From assembly GCA_005789205.1 (NCBI GenBank), contig SXYM01000076.1, positions 1 to 32,443 on the forward strand: DNA of 32,443 bases, written 5' to 3'. This DNA is from Actinomycetota bacterium. Its GTDB lineage: Bacteria; Actinomycetota; Actinomycetes; Nanopelagicales; Nanopelagicaceae. Numbering within the stretch: the first letter of the stretch is position 1; the number at the start of each line of letters is the position of its first letter. A program made the position numbers and the translations under genes. This document shows positions 17,224-25,452 of the stretch, one piece after another. The notes under the pieces were generated by a model. That model was given only the letters and a program-made list of their open reading frames with translations, was not told the origin of the DNA and did no database searches.

Positions 17224-18438
17224 TCAAGATACCTTAGCGGGCTCAAAGCGCGCAACACATTCGATGTGATGTGTCATTGGAAAGAGATCAAAAGCTCTCA
17301 TTTTTACGAGTGAATATCCACGTTCCAAAAAGTAACCAGTATCACGCGCTAATGCCGCTGGATCACATGCCACATAGACAATTGTTCGTGGCTTGAGTCT
17401 GGCAATTTCGCTGACCACTATTTTTCCAGCACCGTCGCGGGGCGGGTCTAGAACTACAACATCTACCGAATTTATCCTTGGTAGGTGCGTGGCTACATCT
17501 CCAGTAATAACTCTAACATTTGTGTTTCCAGCAAAATTTTTAGAAGCATCAGAGGTTGCACTTTTGCTACCTTCGATGAGTTCAATTCTTCCCTCTAAAC
17601 CAACCAGGTCAATCAGCGCTGCGGCAAAAAGTCCAACACCTCCATAAAGATCCAAAACATGGTCGGCGTTCTTAACTCCAGCAAAATCTCGGACTACTTC
17701 GCTCAACACACTAGGAGCATTGACATGAGCTTGCCAAAAAGAGTTATTGCTAACTCCTAAAGTTTTATCCAAAACCTTTTCATGCAATATTGCTGGTCCT
17801 TCGCTTAAACGAGACTTGCTTTCTCCGCGAGTTGGCATAAGTGAAATAGAGCGTTCATCACTGTTAGAGGCAGCAATCTCAACTCGCATATCCCCTTTCC
17901 ACGTTCTGGCAGCTAATTCAGAAAATCCAATTTCCTTAGCGGCAACCAAACAATTAGAAACTGGGATCACTGTGTGACTTCGAGAGCCAATAAATCCAAG
18001 CTGTCCATTTTTATCAGTTGTTGAAGTGATTCGAGAGCGCCAACCAAGTTCTGGGCCAACACATTCAACTTCGACGGACATTTTCATCTTTGCAATACGT
18101 GCAAATTGCTCATTAATGACATCTGCTTTTAGTTTTCGTTGCCGCTCGATTGTGATGTGCTGAAAATCGCAACCTCCACACCCACTACGGTTTGAGTATT
18201 CACATGGAGCAACAACACGGTCACTAGATGCTTCTAAGGTTTCAATAACATCTGCGCGGTTGAAGGAACTTCCTACCGAAGTGATTTGGATACGGCACTT
18301 TTCGCCGGGAATGGCATGACGCACGAAAATCACGCAGCCTTCGTGTCGGGCAACAAAGTGGCCGCCGTGGGCAACCTTTTCTATCGTTACCTCAATAACT
18401 TCGCCGACCACAAGGGTTCTTTTCATAGTTGGTGCCAC
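17224..18438 (-). CDS. TRAM-domain class I SAM-dependent RNA (uracil-5) methyltransferase, TrmA/RlmD family
   Basis: The 404-residue enzyme begins with a TRAM RNA-binding domain (about 8-68, [35 protein letters not shown]). An iron-sulfur cysteine set follows (C79, C87, C90 in [14 protein letters not shown], with a fourth in PVSNCL), then a Rossmann SAM domain ([24 protein letters not shown]) and the catalytic cysteine in [12 protein letters not shown] with the base in MTHHIECV. Family members make 5-methyluridine in rRNA or tRNA, and the target here is unknown. GTG 18438 is chosen because TAAGGT ends 7 bases before it. ATG 18426 is the alternative. In Mycobacterium a homologue (Rv2689c) sits near ceoB/ceoC as here, but with an APC-type membrane protein between that is absent in this window. 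Confidence 0.9.
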   Translation of the reverse strand: MAPTMKRTLVVGEVIEVTIEKVAHGGHFVARHEGCVIFVRHAIPGEKCRIQITSVGSSFNRADVIETLEASSDRVVAPCEYSNRSGCGGCDFQHITIERQRKLKADVINEQFARIAKMKMSVEVECVGPELGWRSRITSTTDKNGQLGFIGSRSHTVIPVSNCLVAAKEIGFSELAARTWKGDMRVEIAASNSDERSISLMPTRGESKSRLSEGPAILHEKVLDKTLGVSNNSFWQAHVNAPSVLSEVVRDFAGVKNADHVLDLYGGVGLFAAALIDLVGLEGRIELIEGSKSATSDASKNFAGNTNVRVITGDVATHLPRINSVDVVVLDPPRDGAGKIVVSEIARLKPRTIVYVACDPAALARDTGYFLERGYSLVKMRAFDLFPMTHHIECVARFEPAKVS

Positions 18439-18445
18439 GGAACTA

Positions 18446-18451
18446 ACCTTA
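18446..18451 (-). promoter_or_regulatory. Candidate -10 box (leaderless) for TRAM methyltransferase-acnA operon
   Basis: On the minus strand TAAGGT is followed by TAGTTCC (7 bases) and the GTG at 18438. It lies only 6 bp from the opposing -10 box of trkA. Confidence 0.5.
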
Positions 18452-18457
18452 TGGGTG

Positions 18458-18463
18458 TAAGTT
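18458..18463 (+). promoter_or_regulatory. Candidate -10 box (leaderless) for the trkA pair
   Basis: TAAGTT is followed by AATACAT (7 bases) and the ATG at 18471. There is no ribosome binding site and no -35 in the 32-bp divergent spacer. Confidence 0.5.
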
Positions 18464-18470
18464 AATACAT

Positions 18471-19139
18471 ATGCACGTAGTCATCATGGGATGCGGTCGA
18501 GTCGGCTCATCACTGGCCACTGATCTTGAAGCAGCTGGCCACACCGTTGCTGTCATTGACCAAGCACGTGAAGCTTTTCGCCGCTTGGGTCCAAACTTCA
18601 AAGGCAAAATAGTCACTGGTGTTGGCTTTGACCGAGATGTACTACGCGAAGCTGGAATTCAAGATGCCGATGCATTTGCGGCTGTTAGTAATGGTGATAA
18701 CTCAAATATTTTGGCCGCACGCGTTGCTCGAGAAACGTATGGAGTTCAAAACGTTGTAGCCCGCATTTATGATCCAGGTCGTGCTGAAATTTATCAGCGC
18801 TTAGGAATCCCGACTGTCGCGACAGTTCTTTGGGCAACAGATCAAATTTTGCGCAGATTGCTTCCAGAAGGTTCACGTTCTGAATGGCGCGATGCCAGTG
18901 GAACAGTTCAGCTGTGTGAAATGCACCCACACAATGATTGGTATGGGCGACAGATTCTGCTTATCGATGAGCTCACTCCGGCCCGCGTTGCATTTATTAC
19001 TCGCCTTGGCGTTGGCCTCATTCCTGACGAACACACCGTTTTGCAGCAAGGCGATCTGATACATGTGATGGTTGGCGATGAAGACATTGCTAAGACTGAA
19101 GAAATTCTTGCCAATACACCAGATGGAGAGGGTCAATGA
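18471..19139 (+). CDS. trkA: TrkA family RCK protein (first of a pair, CeoB-like)
   Basis: The 222-residue cytoplasmic protein has an N-terminal RCK/TrkA-N Rossmann domain (MHVVIMGCGRVGSSLATDLEAAGHTVAVIDQ, with the GxGxxG nucleotide loop and the acidic D at the end of strand two) and a C-terminal TrkA-C domain (about 150-222: ARVAFITRLGVGLIPDEHTVLQQGDLIHVMV). Such proteins bind NAD(H)/ATP or cyclic nucleotides and gate potassium transporters. Together with the second copy, overlapping by ATGA, it corresponds to mycobacterial CeoB/CeoC. No transporter subunit lies beside them in this window, so their membrane partner must be encoded elsewhere. Transcription probably starts at the ATG itself. 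Confidence 0.92.
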   Translation: MHVVIMGCGRVGSSLATDLEAAGHTVAVIDQAREAFRRLGPNFKGKIVTGVGFDRDVLREAGIQDADAFAAVSNGDNSNILAARVARETYGVQNVVARIYDPGRAEIYQRLGIPTVATVLWATDQILRRLLPEGSRSEWRDASGTVQLCEMHPHNDWYGRQILLIDELTPARVAFITRLGVGLIPDEHTVLQQGDLIHVMVGDEDIAKTEEILANTPDGEGQ

Positions 19140-19795
19140 GGGTTGCAATCGCTGGTGCAGGAAATGTGGGTCGAGCCATTGCGCGCGAAATTCTAGATAA
19201 CGGACACCAAGTTTTACTCATTGACAAAGATCCCAAAGCCCTGAAACTTGAGAGCGTCCCAGATGCTGAATGGTTGATGGCTGATGCCTGTGAGATTACA
19301 TCTTTAGATAATGCCCACCTCAATACATGCCAAGTTTTAGTTGCTGCAACAGGTGATGACAAAGCAAACTTAGTGACATCACTACTGGGCAAAACTGAGT
19401 ATGGCATTCCACGTGTTGTTGCCCGAATTAACCACCCAAAGAATGAATGGCTTTTTGACTCCTCTTGGGGTGTAGACGTAGCGGTATCAACTCCTCGCAT
19501 CATTGCAGCCCTTGTTGAAGAGGCTGTAAGTGTTGGTGATGTTGTTCGCTTGTTCTCATTTAAAAAGGGTCAAGCAAATCTTGTTGAGTTAACTCTTCCT
19601 GATGGATCTTCATGTATTGGTAAAACCGTAGAAGAGATTGAACTTCCAGAAGATGCGGCTCTAGCAGCAATTGTTCGAGATGGCCGTGTTATCACCGCCA
19701 AAGCCCATGATGTTTTTGCCGCTGGAGATGAGCTTCTATTTGTTGCTTCATCTGATGCCGAAGCCCGTATTAAATCTTGCTTTATAACTAGCTAG
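19136..19795 (+). CDS. TrkA family RCK protein (second of a pair, CeoC-like)
   Basis: This 219-residue protein repeats the plan of its neighbour: MRVAIAGAGNVGRAIAREILDNGHQVLLIDKD forms the nucleotide-binding start, LVAATGDDKANLVTSLL is the conserved helix turn, and VELTLPDGSSCIGKTVEEIELPEDAALAAIVRDGRV opens a TrkA-C domain. It overlaps the upstream gene by 4 bases (ATGA), implying translational coupling and a heteromeric gating ring. The two are paralogous but diverged, as expected for the actinobacterial pair. The stop lies in the palindrome CTAGCTAG shared with the stop of the convergent DUF3159 gene. Confidence 0.92.
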   Translation: MRVAIAGAGNVGRAIAREILDNGHQVLLIDKDPKALKLESVPDAEWLMADACEITSLDNAHLNTCQVLVAATGDDKANLVTSLLGKTEYGIPRVVARINHPKNEWLFDSSWGVDVAVSTPRIIAALVEEAVSVGDVVRLFSFKKGQANLVELTLPDGSSCIGKTVEEIELPEDAALAAIVRDGRVITAKAHDVFAAGDELLFVASSDAEARIKSCFITS

Positions 19796-20405
19796 ATTTA
19801 ATCACAGGCGGAGCAGTTTTAATCACTAACCAACTTGCGTAGGCTGTAGCAAAAAATAATGGATAACCCATAGCAAGATTGACTGTGCCAAGTAAATTTA
19901 CATTGCCGCTACGATAAATTGGATACTGGACTGCAATTCGTGAGAAGAACATGGCAACCCAAATCCAGCTAGCCCGTGTATAGACCTTCTTACGAGCTGG
20001 ATTTTTCCGCCATTCAAAGTTTTCACCTAGCAATGGGCCTAGAACAATTCCAAGTAGTGGCCACCCAACAAGATTTGCGACTAAATACGCAGTTCCATAT
20101 GCAAGATTTGTGAGTAGTTTAGGAATGTAAAAGTCAGATGCGTTTCCGGAACGATTAGCAAAATAAGCACATATCAAAACACCCAAAATACCAGAGACTG
20201 AATGCTGAATCGTATCTTTTTTGGCTAACCGTAAAATTGCTAAAAAAATTGAAAGGCTCAACGCGGCAATTATGGCTTCTCGTAGATTGTTTCTAAGATT
20301 AAAAGTCACAAGAAAAATTACCGCAGGCAGTCCCGAATCTATAAGCCCTTTCTTTCCTCCAAGAGCTTTAATTACAGTCTCTTTATCTTGATTATGTTCG
20401 CTCAT
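19788..20405 (-). CDS. DUF3159 family membrane protein
   Basis: This is a 205-residue integral membrane protein with about six hydrophobic segments (for example GLPAVIFLVTFNL, AIIAALSLSIFLAILRL, YLVANLVGWPLLGIVLGPLLG, YPLFFATAYASWLVI). The start MSEHNQDKETVIKALGGKKGLIDSGLP and the motif DFYIPKLLTNLAYGTAYLVANLVGWPLLG, followed by basic RKNPARKKVYTRASWIW, match the actinobacterial DUF3159 family (Rv2693c type). Function is not known. It overlaps dut by 4 bases (ATGA), so it is the last gene of the thioesterase-dut-DUF3159 operon, and it is convergent with the second trkA gene. The OB-fold gene that often sits next to it in other actinobacteria is absent. Confidence 0.87.
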   Translation of the reverse strand: MSEHNQDKETVIKALGGKKGLIDSGLPAVIFLVTFNLRNNLREAIIAALSLSIFLAILRLAKKDTIQHSVSGILGVLICAYFANRSGNASDFYIPKLLTNLAYGTAYLVANLVGWPLLGIVLGPLLGENFEWRKNPARKKVYTRASWIWVAMFFSRIAVQYPIYRSGNVNLLGTVNLAMGYPLFFATAYASWLVIKTAPPVIKSS

Positions 20406-20845
20406 GCCACACCAGTTGATCCAAAACCATCGTTACCTCGCCCAGATCCAGGTAGCTCTTCTACTTGGATGAACTGAGCTCTTTCAACTTGTTGAATAAC
20501 CAATTGGGCAATACGATCGCCCTTCTTAAATGAAACTGATTCCTTAGAATCATGATTAATCAAAATACAAGCAATTTCACCACGATAACCAGCATCTATG
20601 GTTCCAGGAGTGTTCACCAGTGTAACTCCGTGTTTAATTGCCAATCCAGATCGAGGATGCACTAGTGCCACATAGCCATTAGGAAGTGCGATTGATATGC
20701 CAGTTGGAATGAGTGCGCGCTCCCCTGGGGCCAAAGTGAAATCTTTTGTCGTTACTAAATCAGCTCCAGCATCGCCACCTTTTGCATAATGTGGAAGTGG
20801 AACCGAGGGATCCAAGCGCTTGATCAAAACTTTTAGTTGGCTCAT
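20402..20845 (-). CDS. dut: dUTP diphosphatase
   Basis: The 147-residue trimeric dUTPase has all five family motifs in order: AGADLVTT (I), HPRSGLAIKHGV (II), GTIDAGYRGEI (III) with the substrate-binding tyrosine and catalytic aspartate, GDRIAQLVIQ (IV) and GRGNDGFGSTG (V, closing the active site). It hydrolyses dUTP to dUMP and pyrophosphate, keeping uracil out of DNA and feeding thymidylate synthesis. The ATG follows the thioesterase stop with no gap, and the 3' end overlaps DUF3159. The position near DUF3093, DUF4193 and DUF3159 is the standard actinobacterial context for dut. Confidence 0.96.
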   Translation of the reverse strand: MSQLKVLIKRLDPSVPLPHYAKGGDAGADLVTTKDFTLAPGERALIPTGISIALPNGYVALVHPRSGLAIKHGVTLVNTPGTIDAGYRGEIACILINHDSKESVSFKKGDRIAQLVIQQVERAQFIQVEELPGSGRGNDGFGSTGVA

Positions 20846-21430
20846 CTATGGATTAATCTCAAAATCAGGATCAACAAATGCCAGAATCTCAGGACTCTTA
20901 GCTATGTGGTCTAAATACTCCTTAGGTGCATTGTTGAGGAAGTGATCCATTGGAACAATGACAAATAAAGCTGCCGCACGAACAGCCAGTGGACCATCTG
21001 GTGCGTCTAAGCGACCTTCAGCAGAGGAATAAACCTTGCGATTTACTTGACCAGTAATTTTGGCAGTGATGTGCAAAGTTGAACCCATAGGAACAGGTTT
21101 TAAGAAATCTGTTTCAAGACGGGCAGTAACCGCAGGCGCACGAAGTAACCACATTAACTTTCCAAGTGCTTCATCAAAGGCTAGTGAAAGTAATCCTCCA
21201 TGAGCTAAACCAGGTGCTCCTTGATGATTTTCAGTAACAGTAAATTGCGCAGTAATGTCAACGCCATCTCCGGAATAAGCAACAAGATGTAAACCAGTGG
21301 GATGGAGTTCACCACAACCAAAGCAGTGACCAAAATGTGAAGGAATCTTTGAACCAACTGGCGGAGCTTTTGGATGTCGCTCTGGAATGATGGCACCTTG
21401 GGGTGGCACGGTCGAAGCGATACGGCTCAT
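20846..21430 (-). CDS. PaaI/hotdog-fold acyl-CoA thioesterase-like protein
   Basis: This is a 194-residue protein with one 4HBT hotdog domain (about 55-165). The central helix is announced by GAPGLAHGGLLSLAFDEALGKLMW, whose HGG-x(n)-D/E pattern is the active-site segment of PaaI/YbgC-like thioesterases. The strands AVTARLETDFLKPVPMGSTLHITAKI and RKVYSSAEGRLDAPDGPLAVRAAALFVIVP follow. The N-terminal part has FGHCFGCGELHPTGLHL, a CxxCG-containing lead commonly seen in this actinobacterial subfamily. It probably hydrolyses an acyl-CoA, substrate unknown. It is the first gene of the dut-DUF3159 operon with a leaderless TACTCT promoter. I do not recall this gene at this place in mycobacteria, so it may be a lineage-specific insertion. 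Confidence 0.87.
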   Translation of the reverse strand: MSRIASTVPPQGAIIPERHPKAPPVGSKIPSHFGHCFGCGELHPTGLHLVAYSGDGVDITAQFTVTENHQGAPGLAHGGLLSLAFDEALGKLMWLLRAPAVTARLETDFLKPVPMGSTLHITAKITGQVNRKVYSSAEGRLDAPDGPLAVRAAALFVIVPMDHFLNNAPKEYLDHIAKSPEILAFVDPDFEINP

Positions 21431-21437
21431 GAAGCAA

Positions 21438-21443
21438 AGAGTA
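21438..21443 (-). promoter_or_regulatory. Candidate -10 box (leaderless) for thioesterase-dut-DUF3159 operon
   Basis: On the minus strand TACTCT is followed by TTGCTTC (7 bases) and the ATG at 21430. It lies 5 bp from the opposing -10 box of DUF3093. Confidence 0.5.
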
Positions 21444-21448
21444 TCCGA

Positions 21449-21454
21449 TAGCGT
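21449..21454 (+). promoter_or_regulatory. Candidate -10 box (leaderless) for DUF3093
   Basis: TAGCGT is followed by ATGACCT (7 bases) and the ATG at 21462. The hexamer is identical to that of the acyl-CoA synthetase gene. Confidence 0.5.
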
Positions 21455-21461
21455 ATGACCT

Positions 21462-21896
21462 ATGCGATACCGCGAAGTGATCCGTATGCCACTCTGGCTA
21501 CTCGCACTTATTTACTTCTTTTTTCTCTCCTTTGTTCTCTCAGTATGGGCTGCACTCGGAAACTCTGCAGCACTGGTTACCTTTCTTGCGCTCAGCGCCC
21601 TTTTGGTTTTGATTTCCATCCGCACGCGCTTAATAATCCAAGTTGATCACTCTGAACTCATGGTGGGCAAAGCTCATATTGAATTGAAATACATAGGACA
21701 GGTCACACAGTTAGACAGCGCAGAAATGAAAGCCATCAGATCGCGTGATGCAAATCCAATGGCCTTTTTAGCATTTAGATTTTGGTCATCAACTGGGGTG
21801 AAAGTAGAAGTTATTGATGATCGAGATGAAACGCCATACTGGTTAATTACTAGTAACAAGGCAAATCAACTGGCTAAAGCATTAAAAGAGAATTAA
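21462..21896 (+). CDS. DUF3093 family membrane protein
   Basis: The 144-residue protein has two adjacent hydrophobic segments at the N-terminus (PLWLLALIYFFFLSFVLSVW and SAALVTFLALSALLVLISI), joined by a short loop. A cytoplasmic-looking domain follows, with IQVDHSELMVGKAHIELKYIGQVTQLD, DANPMAFLAFRFWSSTGVKVEV and DDRDETPYWLITSNKANQLAKAL. This arrangement, including the PYWL(I/V)S/T-R/S-x(n)-L ending, is that of actinobacterial DUF3093 proteins (Rv2698 type), whose function is unknown. The ATG at 21462 is favoured over an overlapping alternative frame because a -10 box ends 7 bases upstream. The stop shares TTAA with the convergent DUF4193 gene. Confidence 0.87.
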   Translation: MRYREVIRMPLWLLALIYFFFLSFVLSVWAALGNSAALVTFLALSALLVLISIRTRLIIQVDHSELMVGKAHIELKYIGQVTQLDSAEMKAIRSRDANPMAFLAFRFWSSTGVKVEVIDDRDETPYWLITSNKANQLAKALKEN

Positions 21897-22189
21897 TTAC
21901 ACTCTTTACAAACAGCCTTGGCACCCTCGCCTTTTGCAAGCTGAGTGATGTGATGCACAAGGAAGCAGCGTGAACATGTAAATTCATCAACCTGCTTTGG
22001 TACAACTCGAACTGCTAATTCTTCACCTGATAAATCTGCACCAGGTAGCTCTAGACTTTCAGCAGCTTCTGCTTCATCAACATCGATCTGGCCGGATTGA
22101 GCATCGACACGTTTAGCTTTTAACTCTTCTAACGACTCTTCATGTAGTTCTTCATCTGTTTTTCTGGGTGTGTCGTAATCTGTTGCCAT
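21893..22189 (-). CDS. DUF4193 family small zinc-ribbon-like protein
   Basis: I start at ATG 22189 (98 residues), which gives the family-typical beginning MATDYDTPRKTDEELHEESLEELKAKR. The ORF track starts 19 codons earlier. GAGGTGAG upstream is a good ribosome binding site. An acidic linker is followed by LPGADLSGEELAVRVVPKQVDEFTCSRCFLVHHITQLA and a final CKEC, so two CxxC pairs with intervening histidines could bind zinc. Actinobacterial DUF4193 (Rv2699c type) is widely conserved next to DUF3093 and dut, and its role is not established. It lies 95 bases downstream of hflX on the same strand. Confidence 0.9.
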   Translation of the reverse strand: MATDYDTPRKTDEELHEESLEELKAKRVDAQSGQIDVDEAEAAESLELPGADLSGEELAVRVVPKQVDEFTCSRCFLVHHITQLAKGEGAKAVCKECN

Positions 22190-22284
22190 TGCTCTCACCT
22201 CGATTCCATACTTGACTAGTTCCTGCGGGCGCATCATGGCGCACATCAGCCTTTACTGTTGCTATAACGCTCGGCGTGTCGGGG

Positions 22285-23751
22285 TTATTCCCCCCTCACT
22301 TGCACCTTTTCTATCGCCGCAGCCAGCGTTGCATCGACCCGACCATGAATAGCAGTCCCACCCTCTTCATACACCTCAGAAAAGATTTCTCCACGCTCAT
22401 GAATCTCATGCACTAAGTCGCCTCGCTCATATGGAATCACTGCATTGATTTCAACTGATGGCTTTGGCAATGAACGCTCAATTGCATAAACCAGGCCCTC
22501 GATACCAAAGCCAGTTCTCACTGAAAATGCATAGCTATTTGGCTCTTTCCGCAAAATCTCCATGACGACGTCAGGATTAGCGACATCAACTTTGTTAATC
22601 GCGATAATTTCAGGGATATCTCCCCCGCCAATTTCTGCAATTACTTCGCGAACTGCGCGAATCTGTTCAAATGGATCTGGGTGAGATCCATCGACTACAT
22701 GCACAATGACATCAGATCCAGACACTTCTTCAAGTGTTGATTTAAAGGCGTCAATTAACTGGTGAGGTAGGTGTCGAACAAATCCCACCGTGTCACTTAA
22801 TGTGTATACACGACCATCACTAGTTTGCGATTTACGAACAGTTGGATCTAAGGTAGCAAAAAGTGCATTCTCAACAAGGACCCCCGCATCAGTGAGGCGA
22901 TTGAGCAGTGATGATTTCCCAGCATTGGTATATCCAGCAATAGCAACGGAGGGGATATTAAAACGCTTGCGCTCTTGTCGCTTGGTATCACGCGCGACCT
23001 TCATCTCAGCAATCTCTTTGCGCAACTTTGCCATCTTGTCACGGATTTTGCGGCGATCTGTTTCAATCTTTGTTTCACCTGGACCACGCCCGCCAATACC
23101 AGCACCACCAGCTGCGCGACCACCTGCTTGGCGTGAGAGTGAATCACCCCAACCACGTAGACGTGGTAATAAATATGCAATTTGTGCCAGCTCTACTTGC
23201 GCCTTACCTTCTTTGCTTTTAGCGTGTTGAGCGAAAATATCTAGAATCAAGGCGGTGCGATCCACAACTTTTACCTTGATTTTCTCCTCTAATTGTCGAA
23301 GTTGTGAAGGTGAGAGCTCTCCGTCACAAATCACGGTGTCAGCGCTAGTTGCAACAACAATCTGCTTGAGCTCTGCGACTTTTCCAGAACCAATGTAAGT
23401 GGCTGGATCTGCTTTATAGCGACGCTGAATAATTCCTTCCATGACTTCTGAACCCGCAGTTTCAGCCAATGCTTTAAGTTCTGCTAAAGAATTCTCAGCC
23501 ATCTCTGAAGTGCCCTCTGTCCACACACCCACTAAGACAACTTTTTCAAGTTGTAATTCACGATTTTCAACCTCAGTAATATCTTGGAGCTGTGTAGAAA
23601 AACCTTTTACGCGTCTTAACGAATGGCGCTCTGAAAGTTCCTGAGTTGGATCTACTAATTCATCCTCTTCGCTGGCGTCGTATTCAGCGGTAACTCGAGC
23701 GCTTTCAGCGAGTAGAGCTTCAAATTCATCATCGAAATCTTTCTCAGGCAA
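22285..23751 (-). CDS. hflX: Ribosome-associated GTPase HflX
   Basis: I choose the TTG at 23751 (488 residues, MPEKDFDDEFEALL), because GGAG lies 7 bases upstream and the overlap with dapF is then 8 bases. The ATG at 23775 is the ORF-track alternative. The N-terminal HflX domain (VVLVGVWTEG, LAETAGSEVMEGIIQRRYKADPATYIGSGKVAEL, VVDRTALILDIFAQHAKSKEGKAQVELAQIAYLLPRL) precedes the linker GGRGPGETKIETDRR. The G domain follows with GYTNAGKSSLLNRL (G1), DTVGFV (G3) and NKVD (G4). HflX binds stalled or hibernating 70S ribosomes and splits them. It is the last gene of the miaB-miaA-dapF-hflX operon. Confidence 0.95.
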   Translation of the reverse strand: MPEKDFDDEFEALLAESARVTAEYDASEEDELVDPTQELSERHSLRRVKGFSTQLQDITEVENRELQLEKVVLVGVWTEGTSEMAENSLAELKALAETAGSEVMEGIIQRRYKADPATYIGSGKVAELKQIVVATSADTVICDGELSPSQLRQLEEKIKVKVVDRTALILDIFAQHAKSKEGKAQVELAQIAYLLPRLRGWGDSLSRQAGGRAAGGAGIGGRGPGETKIETDRRKIRDKMAKLRKEIAEMKVARDTKRQERKRFNIPSVAIAGYTNAGKSSLLNRLTDAGVLVENALFATLDPTVRKSQTSDGRVYTLSDTVGFVRHLPHQLIDAFKSTLEEVSGSDVIVHVVDGSHPDPFEQIRAVREVIAEIGGGDIPEIIAINKVDVANPDVVMEILRKEPNSYAFSVRTGFGIEGLVYAIERSLPKPSVEINAVIPYERGDLVHEIHERGEIFSEVYEEGGTAIHGRVDATLAAAIEKVQVRGE

Positions 23752-24541
23752 GTAAAAACTCCGAAATATCCACATCTTTCACTAGAACTGCAGGGCCAAT
23801 TAATGTGGCGTTGGAGTGTGCGTCAATAGAAACTTCTAAACGTCCTCCTGGTGGATTGATAATCCAATGTGCTGGTAGCCGTTTCTTTGTATAAAGGGAT
23901 GCAGCAAGTGCTACAGCGCATGTGCCTGTGCCACAGGAGCGCGTTTCACCGCTTCCTCTTTCAAATACACGCATTGTTACTTCGTTGTCTCCCGTGATTT
24001 GAACAAACTCAACGTTAACACCTTCAGGATAAGTGTCCTTTGGTCTAACAATCGGAGCGTCATCGAGGGCACCTACCTGAGAAATGTCATCAACAAATAC
24101 AACTGCATGGGGATTACCAACATTAATGTTGTAGCCATTCCAAATATGTCCATTATTTGCTGCAGTTATTGCTATCTCTTCATCGGTAACCTTGCCCATG
24201 TTTACAGAGATATCGCCAACCATTGGTACGCGTAAATGCTTCATTCCATCACGTGTGTTAATCCCAAAAATACCCTCAGGTATATGGCCACGTTCTACCA
24301 AATATCTTGCCATCACTCTTATGCCATTTCCGCACATTTCTGCCAAAGAGCCGTCAGCGTTGCGGTAATCCATAAACCACTTCTCATCACGCTTAATAAT
24401 TCGTATTAATCCATCTGCACCAATTCCTGATTCGCGGTTACAAATCGCAGCGGTCTGGGCAGTAGTTATGGATTGTTCATTTTTTGGGTCAAAAACGAGA
24501 ACAAAGTCATTCTCAGTCCCGTGACCATACGTTGCAATCAT
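23744..24541 (-). CDS. dapF: Diaminopimelate epimerase
   Basis: I start at ATG 24541 (265 residues, MIATYGHGTENDFVLVFD), which is the conserved N-terminus and leaves 5 bases to the miaA stop. The ORF-track start would run 64 bases into miaA. Both catalytic cysteines are present: one in MCGNGIRVMARYL, the other in RSCGTGTCAVALA. Other family blocks are GADGLIRI, FVDDISQVG and NVEFVQI. It epimerises LL- to meso-diaminopimelate, the last step before lysine and the peptidoglycan cross-linking residue. The product is the substrate context for the NlpC/P60 hydrolase at 5942. An AGGA motif 4-5 bases before the ATG suits translation inside the operon. Confidence 0.95.
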   Translation of the reverse strand: MIATYGHGTENDFVLVFDPKNEQSITTAQTAAICNRESGIGADGLIRIIKRDEKWFMDYRNADGSLAEMCGNGIRVMARYLVERGHIPEGIFGINTRDGMKHLRVPMVGDISVNMGKVTDEEIAITAANNGHIWNGYNINVGNPHAVVFVDDISQVGALDDAPIVRPKDTYPEGVNVEFVQITGDNEVTMRVFERGSGETRSCGTGTCAVALAASLYTKKRLPAHWIINPPGGRLEVSIDAHSNATLIGPAVLVKDVDISEFLLA

Positions 24542-24546
24542 TATTC

Positions 24547-25452
24547 CTAGTTTATCTTCTCTAGATGTTTCAGTGCAGTTTCTAGACGAGGCTGGGCTTG
24601 TGATATCCACTTAATTCGAGCATCACGCGAAAACCAAGTCTCTTGACGACGGGCGTATTGGCGCGTGGCCCGTTTTGTGTCCTCTTTGGCTTCTTCCTCA
24701 CTCCATAACCCATTCTTCATAGCAATAAGTTGTGAATACCCCAAAGCTAACTGAGCTGTGCGCCCGAAAGTAATTCCATCTTTGAGTAACTGCTCAACTT
24801 CTTCAACAAAACCTAACTCCCACATGCGATCAACGCGTGCACTTATTCGCTCACTTAGATGATCTCGGTCCATTACTAATCCGAACTGGACTGCATTGGG
24901 ATAACGAGTGCTTGCCTCTCGTGGCAGATTAGCTGTGAATGGTTTACCAGTAATTGCGATTACTTCTAGAGCGCGAATTACTCGGCGAGAGTTAGCGCGA
25001 TCAATAGCTATGGCGGCTGCAGGATCGAGTTTTTCTAAGCGCTCAAACAGTGCATTCAACCCAATAGTTGCTAATTCAAGTTCTAATGATGCGCGCACTA
25101 CTGGGTCAGTATCTGGAAAGTTCAAATCGTCAAGAACTGCCTTTATATAGAGTCCTGTGCCACCAACTACAATCACATCCTTACCACGGCTATGGATTTC
25201 ACTTATTGCATTACGTGCTTGTTCTTGATACCAAGCAACCGTTGAATCCTGAGTGACTTTCAAAACATCGAGCATATGGTGAGTGATTCCTGCTCGCTCG
25301 CTCACGGGAAGTTTTGCGGTACCGATATCCATGCCTTTATAAATCTGCATCGAGTCAGCATTAATAATTTCAGCCCCTAAGTATTGAGCAAGTGAGATTG
25401 CTAAATCGCTCTTTCCGGTTGCAGTAGCCCCGCAAATAACAATCAACTTCAT
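24547..25452 (-). CDS. miaA: tRNA dimethylallyltransferase
   Basis: This is a 301-residue P-loop enzyme. [15 protein letters not shown] (8-22) is the nucleotide loop, [19 protein letters not shown] holds the catalytic aspartate and the DxxQ-type motif, and [13 protein letters not shown] and [16 protein letters not shown] are the conserved tRNA and substrate segments. [17 protein letters not shown] near the C-terminus binds the anticodon stem. It transfers dimethylallyl to N6 of A37 in tRNAs reading UNN codons. Its product is the substrate of the adjacent MiaB, with which it overlaps by 4 bases (ATGA). Confidence 0.96.
   Translation of the reverse strand: MKLIVICGATATGKSDLAISLAQYLGAEIINADSMQIYKGMDIGTAKLPVSERAGITHHMLDVLKVTQDSTVAWYQEQARNAISEIHSRGKDVIVVGGTGLYIKAVLDDLNFPDTDPVVRASLELELATIGLNALFERLEKLDPAAAIAIDRANSRRVIRALEVIAITGKPFTANLPREASTRYPNAVQFGLVMDRDHLSERISARVDRMWELGFVEEVEQLLKDGITFGRTAQLALGYSQLIAMKNGLWSEEEAKEDTKRATRQYARRQETWFSRDARIKWISQAQPRLETALKHLEKIN

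Noticed and set aside
22278-22295. GGGGTTATTCCCC near the end of hflX as a terminator.
   Set aside because: Only a 4-bp stem containing the stop codon and no T-run on the correct strand, so it is too weak to call.
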